From Membranipora membranacea (taxonomy: Eukaryota > Bryozoa > Gymnolaemata > Cheilostomatida > Membraniporidae): 64,000 nucleotides of DNA. Location of the stretch: positions 5,409,501 through 5,473,500 of the forward strand of contig OU612074.1 in NCBI GenBank assembly GCA_914767715.1, written 5' to 3'. The notes below the pieces were generated by a model. That model was not told where the DNA came from, made no database searches, and saw only the letters and a list, made by a program, of their open reading frames with translations. Positions 22,720 to 35,979 of this stretch are shown here, one piece after another. The position numbers and the translations under genes are program-made. Numbering within the stretch: position 1 is the first letter of the stretch; every line of letters starts with the position of its first letter.

Positions 22720-25460
22720 TGGCAATGAATTTTTATAGCGCATATCTTAATATCCGTGGATTGGCAAGCAAACTGGAAGAGGTTCGTTTAATTCTTAGTG
22801 ATCACAAATTTAGTATACTGTGTTTGGCTGAAACATTTTTGAATGAAAATGATGACAGCTGCCTATATGAGGTACCAGGATATACGATGATAAGAAGGGA
22901 TAGGCTCTGTAACAATGGTGGGGGATTACTCTGCTATGTCCATGATTCACTGGTCATTGAACATCTGGAAAAGTTAGATCTTTACATGGATGAGAGTATA
23001 ACAGTCAAGGTCAGACCCAGAAGCCAAAAGAGTTTTTTGGTCACATACTTATATAGACCTCCCCAATCAAAAGCATCATGGAACACAGACTTTTCAGAGT
23101 TTGTCGAGCGTTGTTATGGTTTGAACGATGAAATTATAATATTTGGTGATTTCAATATTGATTTGCTGAATCCAACTTCGAAAAACAGGTGGTTAGATAA
23201 TGTTACCTCTCCACTACTGTTGAATCAACTTATATCTGAACCCACTCGCATAACTAATTCATCAAGGACACTAATTGACCACATCTATTCAAGTAAAAGT
23301 GACAATATTGCTAAATCTGGTGTCATCAAATATTCACTGAGTGATCATTTCATGATAGTAGCTTCAAGAGAGATTGATAGAAATGTTAAAATATCTTAAC
23401 AAAGATGTAAGGTAACATTTTTGGATTATTCATTTGCAACACCTGAAAACATTTTTAACACATTCTCAAGGGAAAATTTTGGTTATGTACTGTATGAAAG
23501 ATCAATAGACTCAATGTTTGAGAAGTTCTATAGCCATTTGAATCATCTTATATCAAAACTCGTGTTTGAGAAGACTCGTTTTGTAAGAACGCATAATCTT
23601 CCAAAATGGTTGGATGATGAGGTAAAAATGAACATCAAAATCAGAGATCAACTCAAACAAAACGGTGATTGGGAAGGATATAAAAAACAGCGAAATTATG
23701 TCACTAATATGATCAGACAAAAGAAGAAAAGAGCTATTTCTAATACTATTAAAGAGTCTAAAGGTAATACAAAACCTGTTTGGGATGTATTAAAGAATAA
23801 AAAGAAGGAGACTTTCCCTGCGACAAATTTGAGTGCAGATCAATTTAACAGCCATTTCACATCCATTGCAAAATCAATCACAAAAAACCTTGTTGTAACA
23901 GATGAGATGACATTTCCCGTATCCAAACATAATTTGACAGACATACCACAATTCACCCCTTTCACATGTACAAGAATATTGTTCCACATTCCTGATAGTA
24001 AAAGTACAGGACCTGACAGAATTACAGTGAAGATGTTGAAGCTTGTTTGGCCTTATATTGTGGATATTGTCACCGATATGTTTAACAGGGTTTTAAGCAA
24101 AGGACAGTTCCCTTCAACATGGAAACTAGCTCGAGTTTCACCAATACATAAATCTGGGGATATAAATAACCCATCAAATTATAGGCCAATTTCAGTCTTG
24201 CCTGTTCTTTCAAAAATATTTGAGAAACACATAAATCACCATCTGCAAGAATATCTCACTAAGAACAAAATCATCCATGAGCTTCAATGTGGATTTAGAA
24301 AAGGCCATTCTTGTTCAGACAGTTTATTTAAAATTATTTCAGACTCTTTGGTGGAGAAAATTAATGGAAATGTTATGACATTACTTTTTCTGGATTTTAA
24401 AAAGGCATTTGACTGTGTATCCCATGTTTTACTACACAATAAGTTGAAGGCTTGCGGCATCGGAGGAAATATGTTAAAACTTCTTGACACCTTTCTGACA
24501 GACAGAAGGCAGTTTGTTAAACTCAATAATATTGAATATTGTAGATTGCCTATCACAATAGGGGTCCCTCAAGGTTCAATCCTAGCACCAACTTTGTTTC
24601 TCATCTTCATAAATGATTTATTAACTTCATCAAAATCAGACTCATCATCATATGCATATGCTGATGATACAGTGTTCCTGTCATCTAATAAAAACCTTCA
24701 GCAACTAAAGGCAAAGGCATCTGAAGATTTAAGTGGCATTTTGGATTGGTGCAATCGTAACCGGATGGTTATAAATGTTCAGAAATCTCATTACATGCTA
24801 CTTAATATCTCAGATCCGCTTTATGACCTGGAACTGTACATAGGGCATGAAAAACTAAACAGACAGAGAACTACAAGGCTTCTGGGTTTTGTGTTGAATG
24901 ACTCGCTTTCATGGCAGGATCATCTAGAGTATGTATATAAAAAGGTACAACGGAATGTTTACCTACTTCAAAATTTGAGATACTTCTTGGATATAGCAAG
25001 TGCCCGCACATTTTACTTCCAGTTTATCTATTGTCACCTTATATATGGTATCCATATCATTGGCAACTTGTCCTGCAATAATGCCCTCAATAGATTATTT
25101 TTGTTGCAAAAACGGGCTTTACGCATTATCGCCAATGTGCATTACATCCCGTATTATCTGATTTCAACCGAATCCATTACACAATCATTACAACTCCTAC
25201 CTCTTCCTAAGCTTGTTTGTTATTTCACTTCACTTTTTGCGCATAAGATAAACAATTTTTTAACACCACCATTTATATATAGAGGATTTAAAAACACTAC
25301 CAAGTTCAATTTTCGTGATAAACATTTACTTTTATATCATACAGACAATCTAAGATACAAAGTTTCTGCTACATACAATTCTTTACCGTTACATTTGAGA
25401 TCTAAAGAGAAGTTCAGTTCATTCAAAACTTTACTTTTCAACCATATATTATTGACTTGA
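22716..25460 (+). pseudogene. LINE ORF2: AP-type endonuclease + reverse transcriptase, one in-frame stop
   Basis: The endonuclease half (22716-23399) shows LNIRGL, LAETFLN, GDFNID and the terminal LSDHF. After a single TAA at 23397 the same frame continues as the reverse transcriptase to 25460, with NYRPISVLPVLSKIFE, GFRKGHSC, LFLDFKKAFD, GVPQGSILAPTLFL and the catalytic AYADD. A C-terminal region follows. Total 915 codons. The start overlaps the ORF1 stop (ATGA), a layout that permits coupled translation. Apart from the nonsense codon the frame is intact. Confidence 0.9.
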
Positions 25461-25591
25461 CCAACATCATTGATGATATTATTTCCCTTCTGTTTCTCTT
25501 TTTTTTGTTATAAAAAAAAATTGTTTTCTGGCACTGAGTGCAAAACATTTCGAATGAGATGACTTTTGATGCCAATAAAAAGTATATATAT

Positions 25592-27339
25592 ATGTTGCCA
25601 ACACATTTAATGAGTTTCATACAATTCTTGAACTGAAAACTCTATATGGAATTCACAATGGTTTATCAGGTATGAGAGGTTGTGATCCATGTGTAATGCA
25701 CGGTACAGGTAATTAATTGTTTAGATTCATTTTGAACTCATTGTTATTCATTTCAACATCAAATTCCAGTGATTGTCTCCCGTTGTCTTTCCCTAAAATC
25801 ATAGAGTTCCATAGCCTCATTAGTTTCATAATCCTCTTCTTTAATTCAGATTCAATACTATTCTCACCCTAATCATCTTTTGTTCAATACTGTTATTGGC
25901 ATCATCATTTTTAGGAAAACAAAAAAGCATTACGTTATGTGCCATGAGAAAAAAAGGAAAAAAAGAAATTTTAAAGGTGAATTGAGCTTATCATGATTGC
26001 AACATCTGCATCAAGAGAGACTAAAGATTTGAAATCCATACTTTTGCCAGTATTTCGATTAGCTAGAAAACAACGATTTTAACAGTTCACATAGTGTCAT
26101 CATTTGTGGTAAATTTCATATCAAGGCATTATATAGTAACCTTTAGCACCACTTTATGATCATTAATAGCGCATCAATCTCTCTGGGAATATGTTTTTAA
26201 TAATAATTTCATTTTTAAATAATAATTGGAAGTTTCTTCAACCCAGAATGGTATTTTGCGCTGCCAAACAGGAATAAGTTTCTGCCATAAATTTCAGAAT
26301 ATCATGATATAACAGTTAGTTGCTAAGCAAATTACCAACCTGTATGACCAAAATCGGATATGCATGCCAAACTACATCTGTTAAATTAAAACAGTGACGA
26401 TCCCTTCCCTACTGCACCCTATCGCATCGCTATATACTCCTACTAGAAGCACATAGGCTCTAAGCAAAAGCAAACCCACCACTAATAAAATAGCATTAAT
26501 GACAAAGCAAATTTGTTCGATAATATAGCAGAACGATGGGCTCATAAAATTTGTCACCACATTAGGAATTCTGGTTTACATCAGTTTCTTATCTTATTCA
26601 CTAGTATTTATCAGTAATTAACTTACTTAGTAATCACTATGATTTTCTGATGCGTTGTCTACAGTAGGTACTTCTATTTTATCTGAGTTATCCTCTCTCT
26701 GAATTCATTATAAACCATGGTCGCATAACTTTAAAAAATTCCCTTCTTTGACCCTGCATATAATTGTTGTCAGGGCTCTCAACCACTCAGATTTATCCCG
26801 AATTACTAATGTTTTTTTTGGGTTAAACTAAAGCAACTCAGGGTACTTTGGACTATGAGCTAAACACCCCTCTATTCATAAAAGATGGGGAATTCCTCCC
26901 AGTGTGGTCTATTTGCATGCTTACAGAGAAAATTTTTGATGTTGTCATGAAACATAAAACCAGGATACAGTTAATAATGATGTTGATGATCTGAACTCTG
27001 AAAAAAAACAATATAATTCATTCACAGTGCCCTAAAATTGCTCTCTAGACTTTAGTGACCGGACCTGTTATGATGGCTTACACAGCACCCATGTCCTCAG
27101 CTGTATTTCAACAGGGCATTTCCTCTAGGTATATTTAAAATATTGAGTGTATGTAAAATTTGCCAACTGTGTGATGTTTTAATAAATTGAACCTAACCTA
27201 TCATTTAAATTAAACTGCTCTGTTAGGAAGTTGTGTGAGTTGTTTGATAGTTTTCTAGCAGTATTTTGTGTCGACTTGATAAAATGAGGATACATACAAT
27301 CAGGCACTTGGAGTTCGAGATGATCATAAGATGCCAACT
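25592..27339. other. No gene; weak remnant of a family 3' flank
   Basis: 25660-26250 shows scattered similarity to the 3' flank of copy C (20470-20990), for example CATGTGTAATGCAC near 25690. Nothing is supported at 26250-27339. Confidence 0.35.
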
Positions 27340-30300
27340 TAAGTTGCGGGGTCACTGGTAAACATGTGCTGTTTGCCCTTATAATTAGATCAGCACCAGT
27401 AAGGACACGACACAGGTTTAGGGATAGGTCTGTTGTGCTTTGTATTCTTGGTACTAAATTCTGGAGATGTCTGTCAATATTATAAGGTTTGCTAGTTGAA
27501 TAATCAGGAGAGTTGTTGCTACCGATGTCAGATAATATCGACAAAGTTATTTGCATCAAATAACTGCCTATGTCTAACCATGCTTTTGTCAAATTAGTTC
27601 ATTGCCCAGCCCGCTCTGCTGATGTTTTATACTGGCTACTAAAAGTGAAAGCGTAAACAAAAAGATTTAGTCAAGATTAGTAGATCATAATCAGGCACAG
27701 CCTATTTCGTTGATTAATGCTTAATTCCTCAAAGGACAATGCATTGACAAAAACTTGTTGTGGGTTATGATCAGGTACATATTTACAGCTACCAATGTGT
27801 TATTATTTAAATTGGTGTTCGCGCAATTATCAGCTCAGCGAATAACATCAGGTAGATGATTAGTGAAAGATTGCTGCTACCTGCTTTACTTATTCAGTAT
27901 ATTTGGTATCAAAGGGTGAAACTTGTACGTAATCCTTATCCTTATTGTTTCTCCCTCAACTACCAGCTGTAATTAGTCCAAGATTTCCTTCCATTAGCAT
28001 TAGCTTTAGCATTCGTAACATTGTATAGTCAAACTTAGCGTAGAAGCTGACAACAAAAGATTAATATGAATAGTTTTGCTGGAGATCTAAGAATTCCAGA
28101 ATTTAAATCTTCTGTTTGTATCTTTGATCCTTAAAACTTCATCTACTAATGGTATAAAGTTATATGTCCAGACATTATCTTTGACAGTGACAGCATACAG
28201 ACGTTACCACCAATCCAATAACAATATACCTGCTGTTATTATTATGTATATGTTAGGATCGCTTTTTTGGATATTTAGGACTTCGGAGCGATCACCATCA
28301 TGACTGAGAATGTAAGTGAAAATGACCGAGCACTCTGTGCATGTGAGTGAGTAATAGGTCATACTCACAGCTAAATCTTTGTTGTACACTTACTTTAAAA
28401 TATTTACTAAGTATATCAGTTAGCCTCAAGATCACTCAGTAGGCTAAGTAGTTTCCTTTGACAATGTGTCATCTCTAAGTATCTGTTTGTGAGTGAGTGA
28501 AGTGAATTTGGATGGTTGTACTACAAAAATAATGATACTTGATCTTTATATCTTCAGTAATATAAGTAGCACTGATAAATAGTTAAATATTTAATGTTGC
28601 CCCCATCTGAGTACCAAGCTAATGCTAGCTCTCTAAGAGAGTAAAGAATTTAGAGAAAAACGCCTGGTTTGACTCAATTATAGTACCCCACCTGGTCTTG
28701 CTTCCTACCCTCAAGGAATTTGTTTTTGCCCAAAATTTTTCTACGGCCCTTGGTGTTGTCTGGTCCAAATTTTCCAAATGGAATCATTGTTTGAATCAAG
28801 CTTCCTTCACACGAGTTAACAAGCCTGCATAAAGTAACGTCAGCAGTTTTGCCATGGGGAGAAAAGGTTAGGGGCAGCAAGACGATCAAGATCGATCGGG
28901 GAAACCACCTGTTTTTCAAATATGCAGTGTTATCCATTAGGTTTTCTGAAGTCTGAGGGCTACCTTTTCATTGACAGAGTGCTATTGAGTGAAAACCAAA
29001 GTCAGTACTTGCGTACGAGGCCCTAAGCGGCAATAAAGCATATGCCTTGTGGTCAGAACGTTTCCCATAATTTGCACATCATGTTGACAACATTTTACTA
29101 ATGTTGTATATAAAGAAATGCCACTGGGCTCCATCAATATATGTTAACATCGTCCTGCATCATAGTATCATAGTATCATAGTATCATCATAGTATACGGC
29201 CACTACGGCCCGGTCTCACCCAAATGCTGCATAATACCTGGCCTATTTCACTCATTCTTAATATTATGTAAATGAAAAACATAGGATGATTTGTGTATTG
29301 ACATTGACAATTTTGTACCTATATGAGTAGACAGACAATCATCAACTCTATTCAACTCATAGGGATCGGAAGCTCACGCCGGTGAATCGTATCAGCTGAT
29401 CTGTGATTTTCTCTTGTTCTAAATCAGAACTCAATAGTGTTTCACCATAAAATTTAGCTGTGTCTGCTGAAGCTGAATTCAATTGATCTGCCTCAGATAA
29501 ACAAATGGATTTAAAGCGGAACATTTATGTCATGCTTAATTCAATCAACAAGCCCTTGATTGTATGATAAGATAGATCATAACAACAAAATCCCTAAAAT
29601 TACAATCAAGATTTAGCTGATTTCTATTCAGGTAATGACCTCACCTGTAATTTGAAATGATAGGTCATTCTTTTTTTTTAAGTTTTCACTTGTTGAGATA
29701 GCTCAAGCCCGTCTAAGTAATTCGATCAAAATTGACTAAAGTTGACTATTTTATTCATTCGGTAATCTGCTTGTGAACTTTCAGCATAGACACTCGTCCA
29801 AAACCCATACAATTTACATTTTATTGCACCCAATTGCTCTCTAGGCTTACAGTGACCCCCCCCCCCCGCCACAAAAACCTTCCAGCTGGTTTTACTCGGC
29901 GCTTCAAGCCCTCAGGATAGTAGCAGGAATGGCAGGGTCACAAATTGAAAGCTAGCAAAAGCCCCCTCTTATCATGATAAAATATGGTTTGCGATGAATT
30001 ATTTTGGAAATGAACCGAATGCTGACAAATACATACAACTACTGTAAGTGTTTCAGTACAATGGTAAACTAAATAATTGAAAATTGCTTTGACAGACTGG
30101 CTAGACAGACTTGGATTGATGCTGGACTTCTTATCAGCTTGATTAATTTCCAATGTTTGTCAATTCACGTGGGGAAAACCCCGAATTCAATTCGTATTAA
30201 TCTAGTGTAGACAACACATTGTAAAATCATAGTGAATAGGAACAGTAAATTGATAATGACCTTTAAATTTTCAGCTAATTTGTAATTGTTGTCATCATTT

Positions 30301-30882
30301 GTAGACTATAACTGTTATTAGGAATTTAAAAAAAAATCCACCTTATACAAGATAGAAAGCGATGTCAATGGTTGTTTGCTTTGGTCGCTGATGTAGAGTT
30401 TATTTTCTCAGAGACTGCTGAAATGTTTTTGACCCAGAACCAACAAATATGAAAAATTTAATCATGATTTCCAATTTATTGTGGAATGTCAATGCTATCT
30501 AATATGTGATTGAAAAATAGAAAGCTCATAAAACTGCAGATAAGATATCTATACCAGGTTATAAAACAATGCAGAATAAGAGTCTATATCCTATGAAAAA
30601 CATTTTAAGGAAATTGCAACCAGAAAAATATTTCCTTATGAAGGCGGTTGGCGTTTTAAAAGCTGAATACTTGATACTATTCTTATCATGAAAATTTCAT
30701 CTACCATATTCAGAAATAAATATTGACATATTGACACTCACATCAATTAATAACTTTTGGGTGCAATTACAATTTATTTTCAATCATTCAGGTAAATGTT
30801 ATTATGACATCTTGTTTTACTTGTGACATATTGATTATATTCTTCTAACAAATCCATATCAATCTGCTTTGTGAGATGAAAC

Positions 30883-30888
30883 TATAAA
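30883..30888 (+). promoter_or_regulatory. TATA-like box, copy D
   Basis: TATAAA within GAAACTATAAACAA, 65 bp before the ATG; the same context is conserved in copies E, F and B. Confidence 0.5.
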
Positions 30889-30947
30889 CAACGAAAGAGA
30901 AAAGGACACTGCATCAAACTGAAGAAAACTGCTCTGCCGTCAGAAGT

Positions 30948-32378
30948 ATGAAGGTTTTTTCTTGTGTTTTGTGTTTGCATTTCATTGAGAGGGTACTTAC
31001 CAAGTCAGAGCTTACTTTTGATGCTGTCACTATTGATGAACCAGATTTGTCTGTTACAACAATTCTTCAGATGAGGTCTGCAGCCCAGTGTGGGATGGAA
31101 TGTCTGAATAAAGCTGAAGAATGCATAGCATTCACATACAATGCATCCGCAGTTGAAAGCTGTCACCTTTATAGAAGCATATCTCTGCTTGATACAATCG
31201 GGACTGAAGTGTTCGCCATTTCCATGCCTGTGTCTCTGACACAGAAAAAGGAATTAGGTTAGTTGTTATCTTTTGAAGCCAGACATATATTCATAAAGAG
31301 GTTTAATTGAACTTTATAACAATTTAACATTTATCTTTTTTTACTAATATTACAATGCAATGAATCTCATTTACTTAGGGGTTTGATGTATTATCTTTGC
31401 CATATTTCTGCACCATATGATCTGTCCATGTTTCATTGATGTCATCCTGGTTTGGGTTTTCACTTCTAATTGTACTTCCCTTTTTGATAAACTATTTCAT
31501 TTAGATACTTCCTTGGCCAATTATGTCAAGACCCAATGAATTAAAGCATAAAGTACCATCAACATGTGATCAAAAATATAAGAAGCTCCTACTGCACTAG
31601 AGAATGTTCATAATGCATCAGCTTCATCCATCTGTCTAATTTATAGAACCTGGCACTACTGTCAAAATGTCCAGCTTGTATAGTCCTACTAAAAATGGGC
31701 TCAATGCTATTGATGGAGTTTACGATGATGAAAACAGCATTTCCCACACAAACTTAGAGTCATCACCCTGGATACAGATTCACCTTACCAGAGATGAGAG
31801 CATAATAGGGGCTAAGATATGGAACAGATGCAAAATTGCTCAGGGTGAGAGAAATGGACAGTTAGAGTTTGCAAATAAATGTCTATTTCCATGATAGCAC
31901 TACAATGTGAATGATGTTCTATAAGTTCTGCTTGGAAATTTCACTCAGTATTTGGATTAAGTAAAGCTAATGGTTTCACTAGTGTCCTTGGACCATTCAA
32001 AAGGTTGCCACGGTACTATAAACAAGACTGAGCACTTCAATTTGATATCAAATATGGGGAGGTGGAACTGTAGCTTTAAAATTTGAGCTAGGCTAACTGA
32101 AGGATCGATTTTGTGATTAGATATACTGATTTACTATTAATATACTTTCAGTTGTTTGTGACAGACTGAGGAATATTCTTATCAGTGTATCAGTTGATGA
32201 TCAGGATGAAGGATTTGGTGTCCGAGGTACTAAATCAGCTTGTTCATATTCACCCGGAACTCAGCCAGCCATAAGAATACATATGTGTTACACAGCAATG
32301 ATTGGGAGCTATATCCGAGTAACAATGGTGGAAGGGAACATGGATCTCAATATTTATGAGGTTGATATACATGTATAA
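30948..32378 (+). CDS. Copy D: secreted PAN/apple + F-type-lectin-like protein, 244 aa
   Basis: Exons 30948-31257, 31647-31844 and 32152-32378 (phase 1/1, GT-AG) total 735 nt. The N-terminus (MKVFSCVLCLHFIERVLTKS) is a plausible but weak signal peptide. The PAN-like module follows with MECLNKAEEC and ESCHLY, then the F-lectin-like domain with AIDGVYDDE, SHT, SPWIQIHLTR and IWNRC. The Asp after NRC is replaced by Ile (RCKI), so the F-lectin RxD motif is lost although the 26-residue His-Arg spacing is kept. Intact frame. Sits in tandem unit 1. Confidence 0.9.
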
Positions 32379-32667
32379 TGTGCTGTCATGTAATCTGGTG
32401 CTCGGAGTGTGTAATGTGTAAAGTGAGATTTCTAATGTGTTACGTAAAATGTTTCATGCGTAAAACACTAGGGTTGCCTCCTCTTTATCTTTATATGTTA
32501 AAGATTACTAAGGAGGAGATAACGTTAGTTCATGTTTTGGGCGCCTTGTTATTTCGTTCTGCAATTAAATTGAGATTATCATACAGCTATATTGGTGACC
32601 AGAAAGTTTTGCAGCTTCAGTAAGCTAAGTACTTGACTACCAATGTGATTATTCATAGAGTGAAAAG

Positions 32668-32673
32668 AATAAA
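32668..32673 (+). terminator. Poly(A) signal, copy D
   Basis: AATAAA 290 bp after the stop codon, conserved at the matching place in copy E. Confidence 0.45.
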
Positions 32674-33843
32674 TATTATTGTGTCAAGTTTCGTTTTGAG
32701 CAAGCATTAAACTGCCCTTTTATAAAGATGGAGTCTTAATGATTATTTTTATATGATGTGTCTGTGTGCTACCTCTTTTATTGGATACACACATACATAC
32801 AGCTCCTACGACCACTAGTGATAATAATTCGTTGATATTACATCTGTGTTGCAAGTCTACCAAGGCATTATCAATGAGCGACTAGCAGGCATATTATGTT
32901 CATTAACATTGGTGATTGGGTGAGGAAAATGTCAGAAGTTAGCTTAGAACTGAGCTATGATGGTTGAAAGGAATTATATTGAAAAGTGTCAGATAAAACA
33001 GTTAATAATTGCTTTCTGCATGAACTCCCTCGAGCCAAACTTTCATTTCCCTTCCTTCACAATACTGGATATTGAAATCAAAGCCATAATTGCTGGATGT
33101 ATTTCCTATTATCTGAAGCTAGTAACAATAACGGCGGAACTGATAGAAATCAGTATATAATTAATGCTTGATTTAATTGCTCGATTTAATTTAATTCGCA
33201 GTAATATTTTGCATGTAAAATATTATGTTGTTCGCTCCGAGCTATTTTAGCAGCGATGGCATGGTGGTGCCAGGGTACTTTCTGAAGGTTATATTTACTC
33301 TGGTCTTTTGCTTTTCTGGCAAAGGATGTCTCTAGAATGCCCATTTCAAGGGCCCAGCTGTTTTTGATAATTCTAAATTGGTCGGATCATCAAACTGGAG
33401 CATACCATGATGTTCTGGCTGCCACTATGATGGCCCAAGCTGTACCAGGGGATGGAGGTGGTATCTCATTAACATTGATAATGAGTGTACATAGCCTCTT
33501 TTTCATGTAGTACATAATAGATCTAGTTTTCGCAAACACAAGTTGTTATTTGAAGCTCGTATGATTGGGAGACATCTGGTTTGCGAAGAAAGGTGCACTA
33601 GGCCAGCAGTGAATAGATGTGTGGTTACCACATCACAGAAGACACTGTCCTTGGAGTGCCTTGCAAACAGCTACCATTGTCGAAGTAAGAAGAACTATCA
33701 AAATCATACTTAGGCATCTTGATGATACTCTCTCTCATGCAGTGATGGCTGAACAAGCAAAATATTGGCAATGTGTATTATTGCTGCTTTTGTGTTGAGT
33801 TTGGACCACAATTTTTGCTACATCACAACAAAGCCATGCTTAA

Positions 33844-34930
33844 GCCTCACGAAAACAATTAATAGTTACTTTTATAAACCGTTTGTTCAAAAATTACGGG
33901 TGGAATCATATGTTATTTTACAGCCATAGTGTAGGAGTCATAATGATACTAACTGTCCATTTTCGGATGGATTGAGAGCTATGTAATGAGTGGAACAGGT
34001 GTTTTGCGTTTCACAGTACCTCAATAAGCTGCACGAAAATAACCCCACCCCACATCAATCTACAACTGCACAGCTACTCAGTAAATTTTTTGCAAACCCT
34101 GAGAAAGTCACAGCTACATTACTAAACACACTAACTACTGTAACCCTGCATATAGACCCATCCCTTAAGCCACGCGAAAACAACCACCCCCCCCCCCCCC
34201 AAAACAAAGACACAGCCCTTCACTTTGGATCCTAATGCCAATTCTACACACAGGCGAGGCGTTTTAAACAACAATGCTAGATTAAACTTTGTTTTATGGA
34301 AGGCTTGGGTTCTATGGGTCCCTGAGACCTGCACCCAGGCTGATCAGAGTTACCTCGGTCAGCCCCTTCTCAAAGACAAGACAAGACAGCGAAGTCATTT
34401 GCATCATCAACTGCCCACGTTTTGTCGTGTTTGTGTCAATTTTGTTTGTTGCCCAGTCCACTGTGCAGATGTTATATACTACCTATTCAAAGCAAGGAGA
34501 CACTGCTGTTCCTTATCGAAAGTGAATGCATAAACAAAAAAACTAAGCCATTGCGAGTAGATGATAATCAGGCACAGCCTATCACATGGATTCATGGTTA
34601 AGTCTAGTCAATGTGATATAAATGACCAAATGCATTGGCAACACTTCTTGTGGATTATAATCTGGTACATCAATTACAGCTACCTATGTTCTAGTGCTTT
34701 AATTGGTGTCTACCTAATTACCAGCTTAGTGAATAATGCCAGGTGGGTGATAAGTGAGATATTTTATTCCGTTCTGAGATTAGCAGCTGTACATCTGCTA
34801 TAGTTATTTGGTATTTGTCATTAAAGAGTGAAACTGATTATGTATCCTTAATGTTTCTTTCGCGATTACCAGGTTTGTAAACACAATACCATTTCTGAAA
34901 TCGGCGCAGATTTTCTGCTGAAGATGTGGT
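33844..34930. repeat. Module M1 (repeated as 45875-46950)
   Basis: Begins AAGCCTCACGAAAAC right after the TTAA that is occupied by a transposon in unit 2. Contains a 14-base C run (34187-34200). No conserved coding sequence; ORFs here differ between M1 and M2. Confidence 0.7.
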
Positions 34931-35592
34931 ATAACTGGTAAACTTGGAAAAGAGTGTGTGCTGTTTGCCCTAATAACTAGATCATCACAAAGTGAGGACA
35001 CACGACACAGGTTTAGGGGTAGGTCTGTTGTGCTTTGTATTCTTGGTACTAAATTCTGGATATGTCTGTCAATATTATTAGGTTTGCTAGTTGAATAATC
35101 AGGAGAGTTGTTGCTACCGATGTCAGATTATACCAACAAAATTATTTGCATCAAATAACTGCCTATGTCTAACCATGTTTTTGTCAATTCAGTTCATTGC
35201 CCAGCCTGCTCGGTTGATGTTTTATACTGGCTACTAAGAGTGAAAGCGTAAACAAAAAGATTTAGTCAAGATGAGTAGATCATAATCAGGCACAGCCTTT
35301 TTCATAGATTAACGCTTAATTCCTCAAAGGACAATGCCTTGACAAAAACTTGTTGTGGGTTATGATCAGGTACATAAGTTACAGCTACCAATGTGTTATT
35401 ATTTAAATTGGTATTAGCGCAATTATCAGCTCAGCGAATAACATCAGGTAGATGATTAGTGAAAGATTGCTGCTACCTGCTTTACTTATTCAGTATATTT
35501 GGTATCAAAGGGTGAAACTTATACATAATCCTTATCCTTATTGTTTCTCCCTCAATTACCAGCTGTAATTAGTCCCAGATTTCCTTCCCTTA

Positions 35593-35979
35593 AGCTGCAT
35601 TTACATTAGGCCCTCTCCGTCTGGTGGCCACCAACTCAAGACTGAGCAGTCTTTAACCCCAAGTCTGAACCACAGTCTGAGACTGGCATGTGTTTACATA
35701 GCACCGGCTTAGCCAATGTCAGTCTCAGAGAAAATAATGTGAGTGATAGAACAAAGGGCAGTATTGTGATCGCTAAATTAGGAATTTGTGTTAAGACGGG
35801 CAATCTTGAGACGGCAAAACGAGCACTGCTCGAATTGCCAGACACCGTCTTAAAAGCCGGTCAGACAAGGTCAGTCAACCGTTTTTGTTAATCACACTAC
35901 ACAGTCTCAGCCACCGTCTTAGTAATTTGTCGGTCAGACTCAAGACTGGGCCAAAAGACGGCCTAATGTAAACGCAGCT
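35593..35979. mobile_element. 387-bp MITE, PIF/Harbinger-like (TTA target)
   Basis: Inverted ends AGCTGCATTTACATTAGGCC and, on the other strand, AGCTGCGTTTACATTAGGCC (one mismatch). Flanked by TTA on both sides (35590-35592 and 35980-35982). The same site in unit 3 (47609-47611) has a single TTA and no insert. No coding capacity. Confidence 0.85.

Larger units (their letters stand above)
21081..25591 (+). mobile_element. Nearly full-length LINE, Jockey/CR1/L2-like
   Basis: 5' region with three GTGATTTGTGAA-type repeats (21083-21145), ORF1, a four-base overlap (ATGA) into ORF2, then a 3' tail of CAATAAAAAGTATATATATA type. A related 3' end occurs at about 45570. No poly(A) tail or obvious target duplication was seen; both ends are approximate. 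The reading frames are almost intact, which suggests a recent insertion. Confidence 0.85.
27340..34930. repeat. Tandem unit 1 of a ~7.6-kb segmental array (carries copy D)
   Basis: Blocks recur in the same order in 34931-46950 and, truncated, in 46951-48796. Landmarks: GACACGACACAGGTTTAGGG at 27409, near 35012 and near 47030; the GGACTTCGGAGCGATCACCA block at 28276, 36271 and 47900; gene copies D, E and F. Identity looks above 90 percent in most parts. Confidence 0.85.

Noticed and set aside
23400-23420. Frameshift between LINE endonuclease and reverse transcriptase
   Set aside because: The two parts are in the same frame; only one TAA separates them, so it is a nonsense codon, not a frameshift.
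32378-32623. ORF overlapping the end of copy D (and its partner at 40367-40645)
   Set aside because: It is 3' UTR; the two versions diverge in frame and length and lack any domain.
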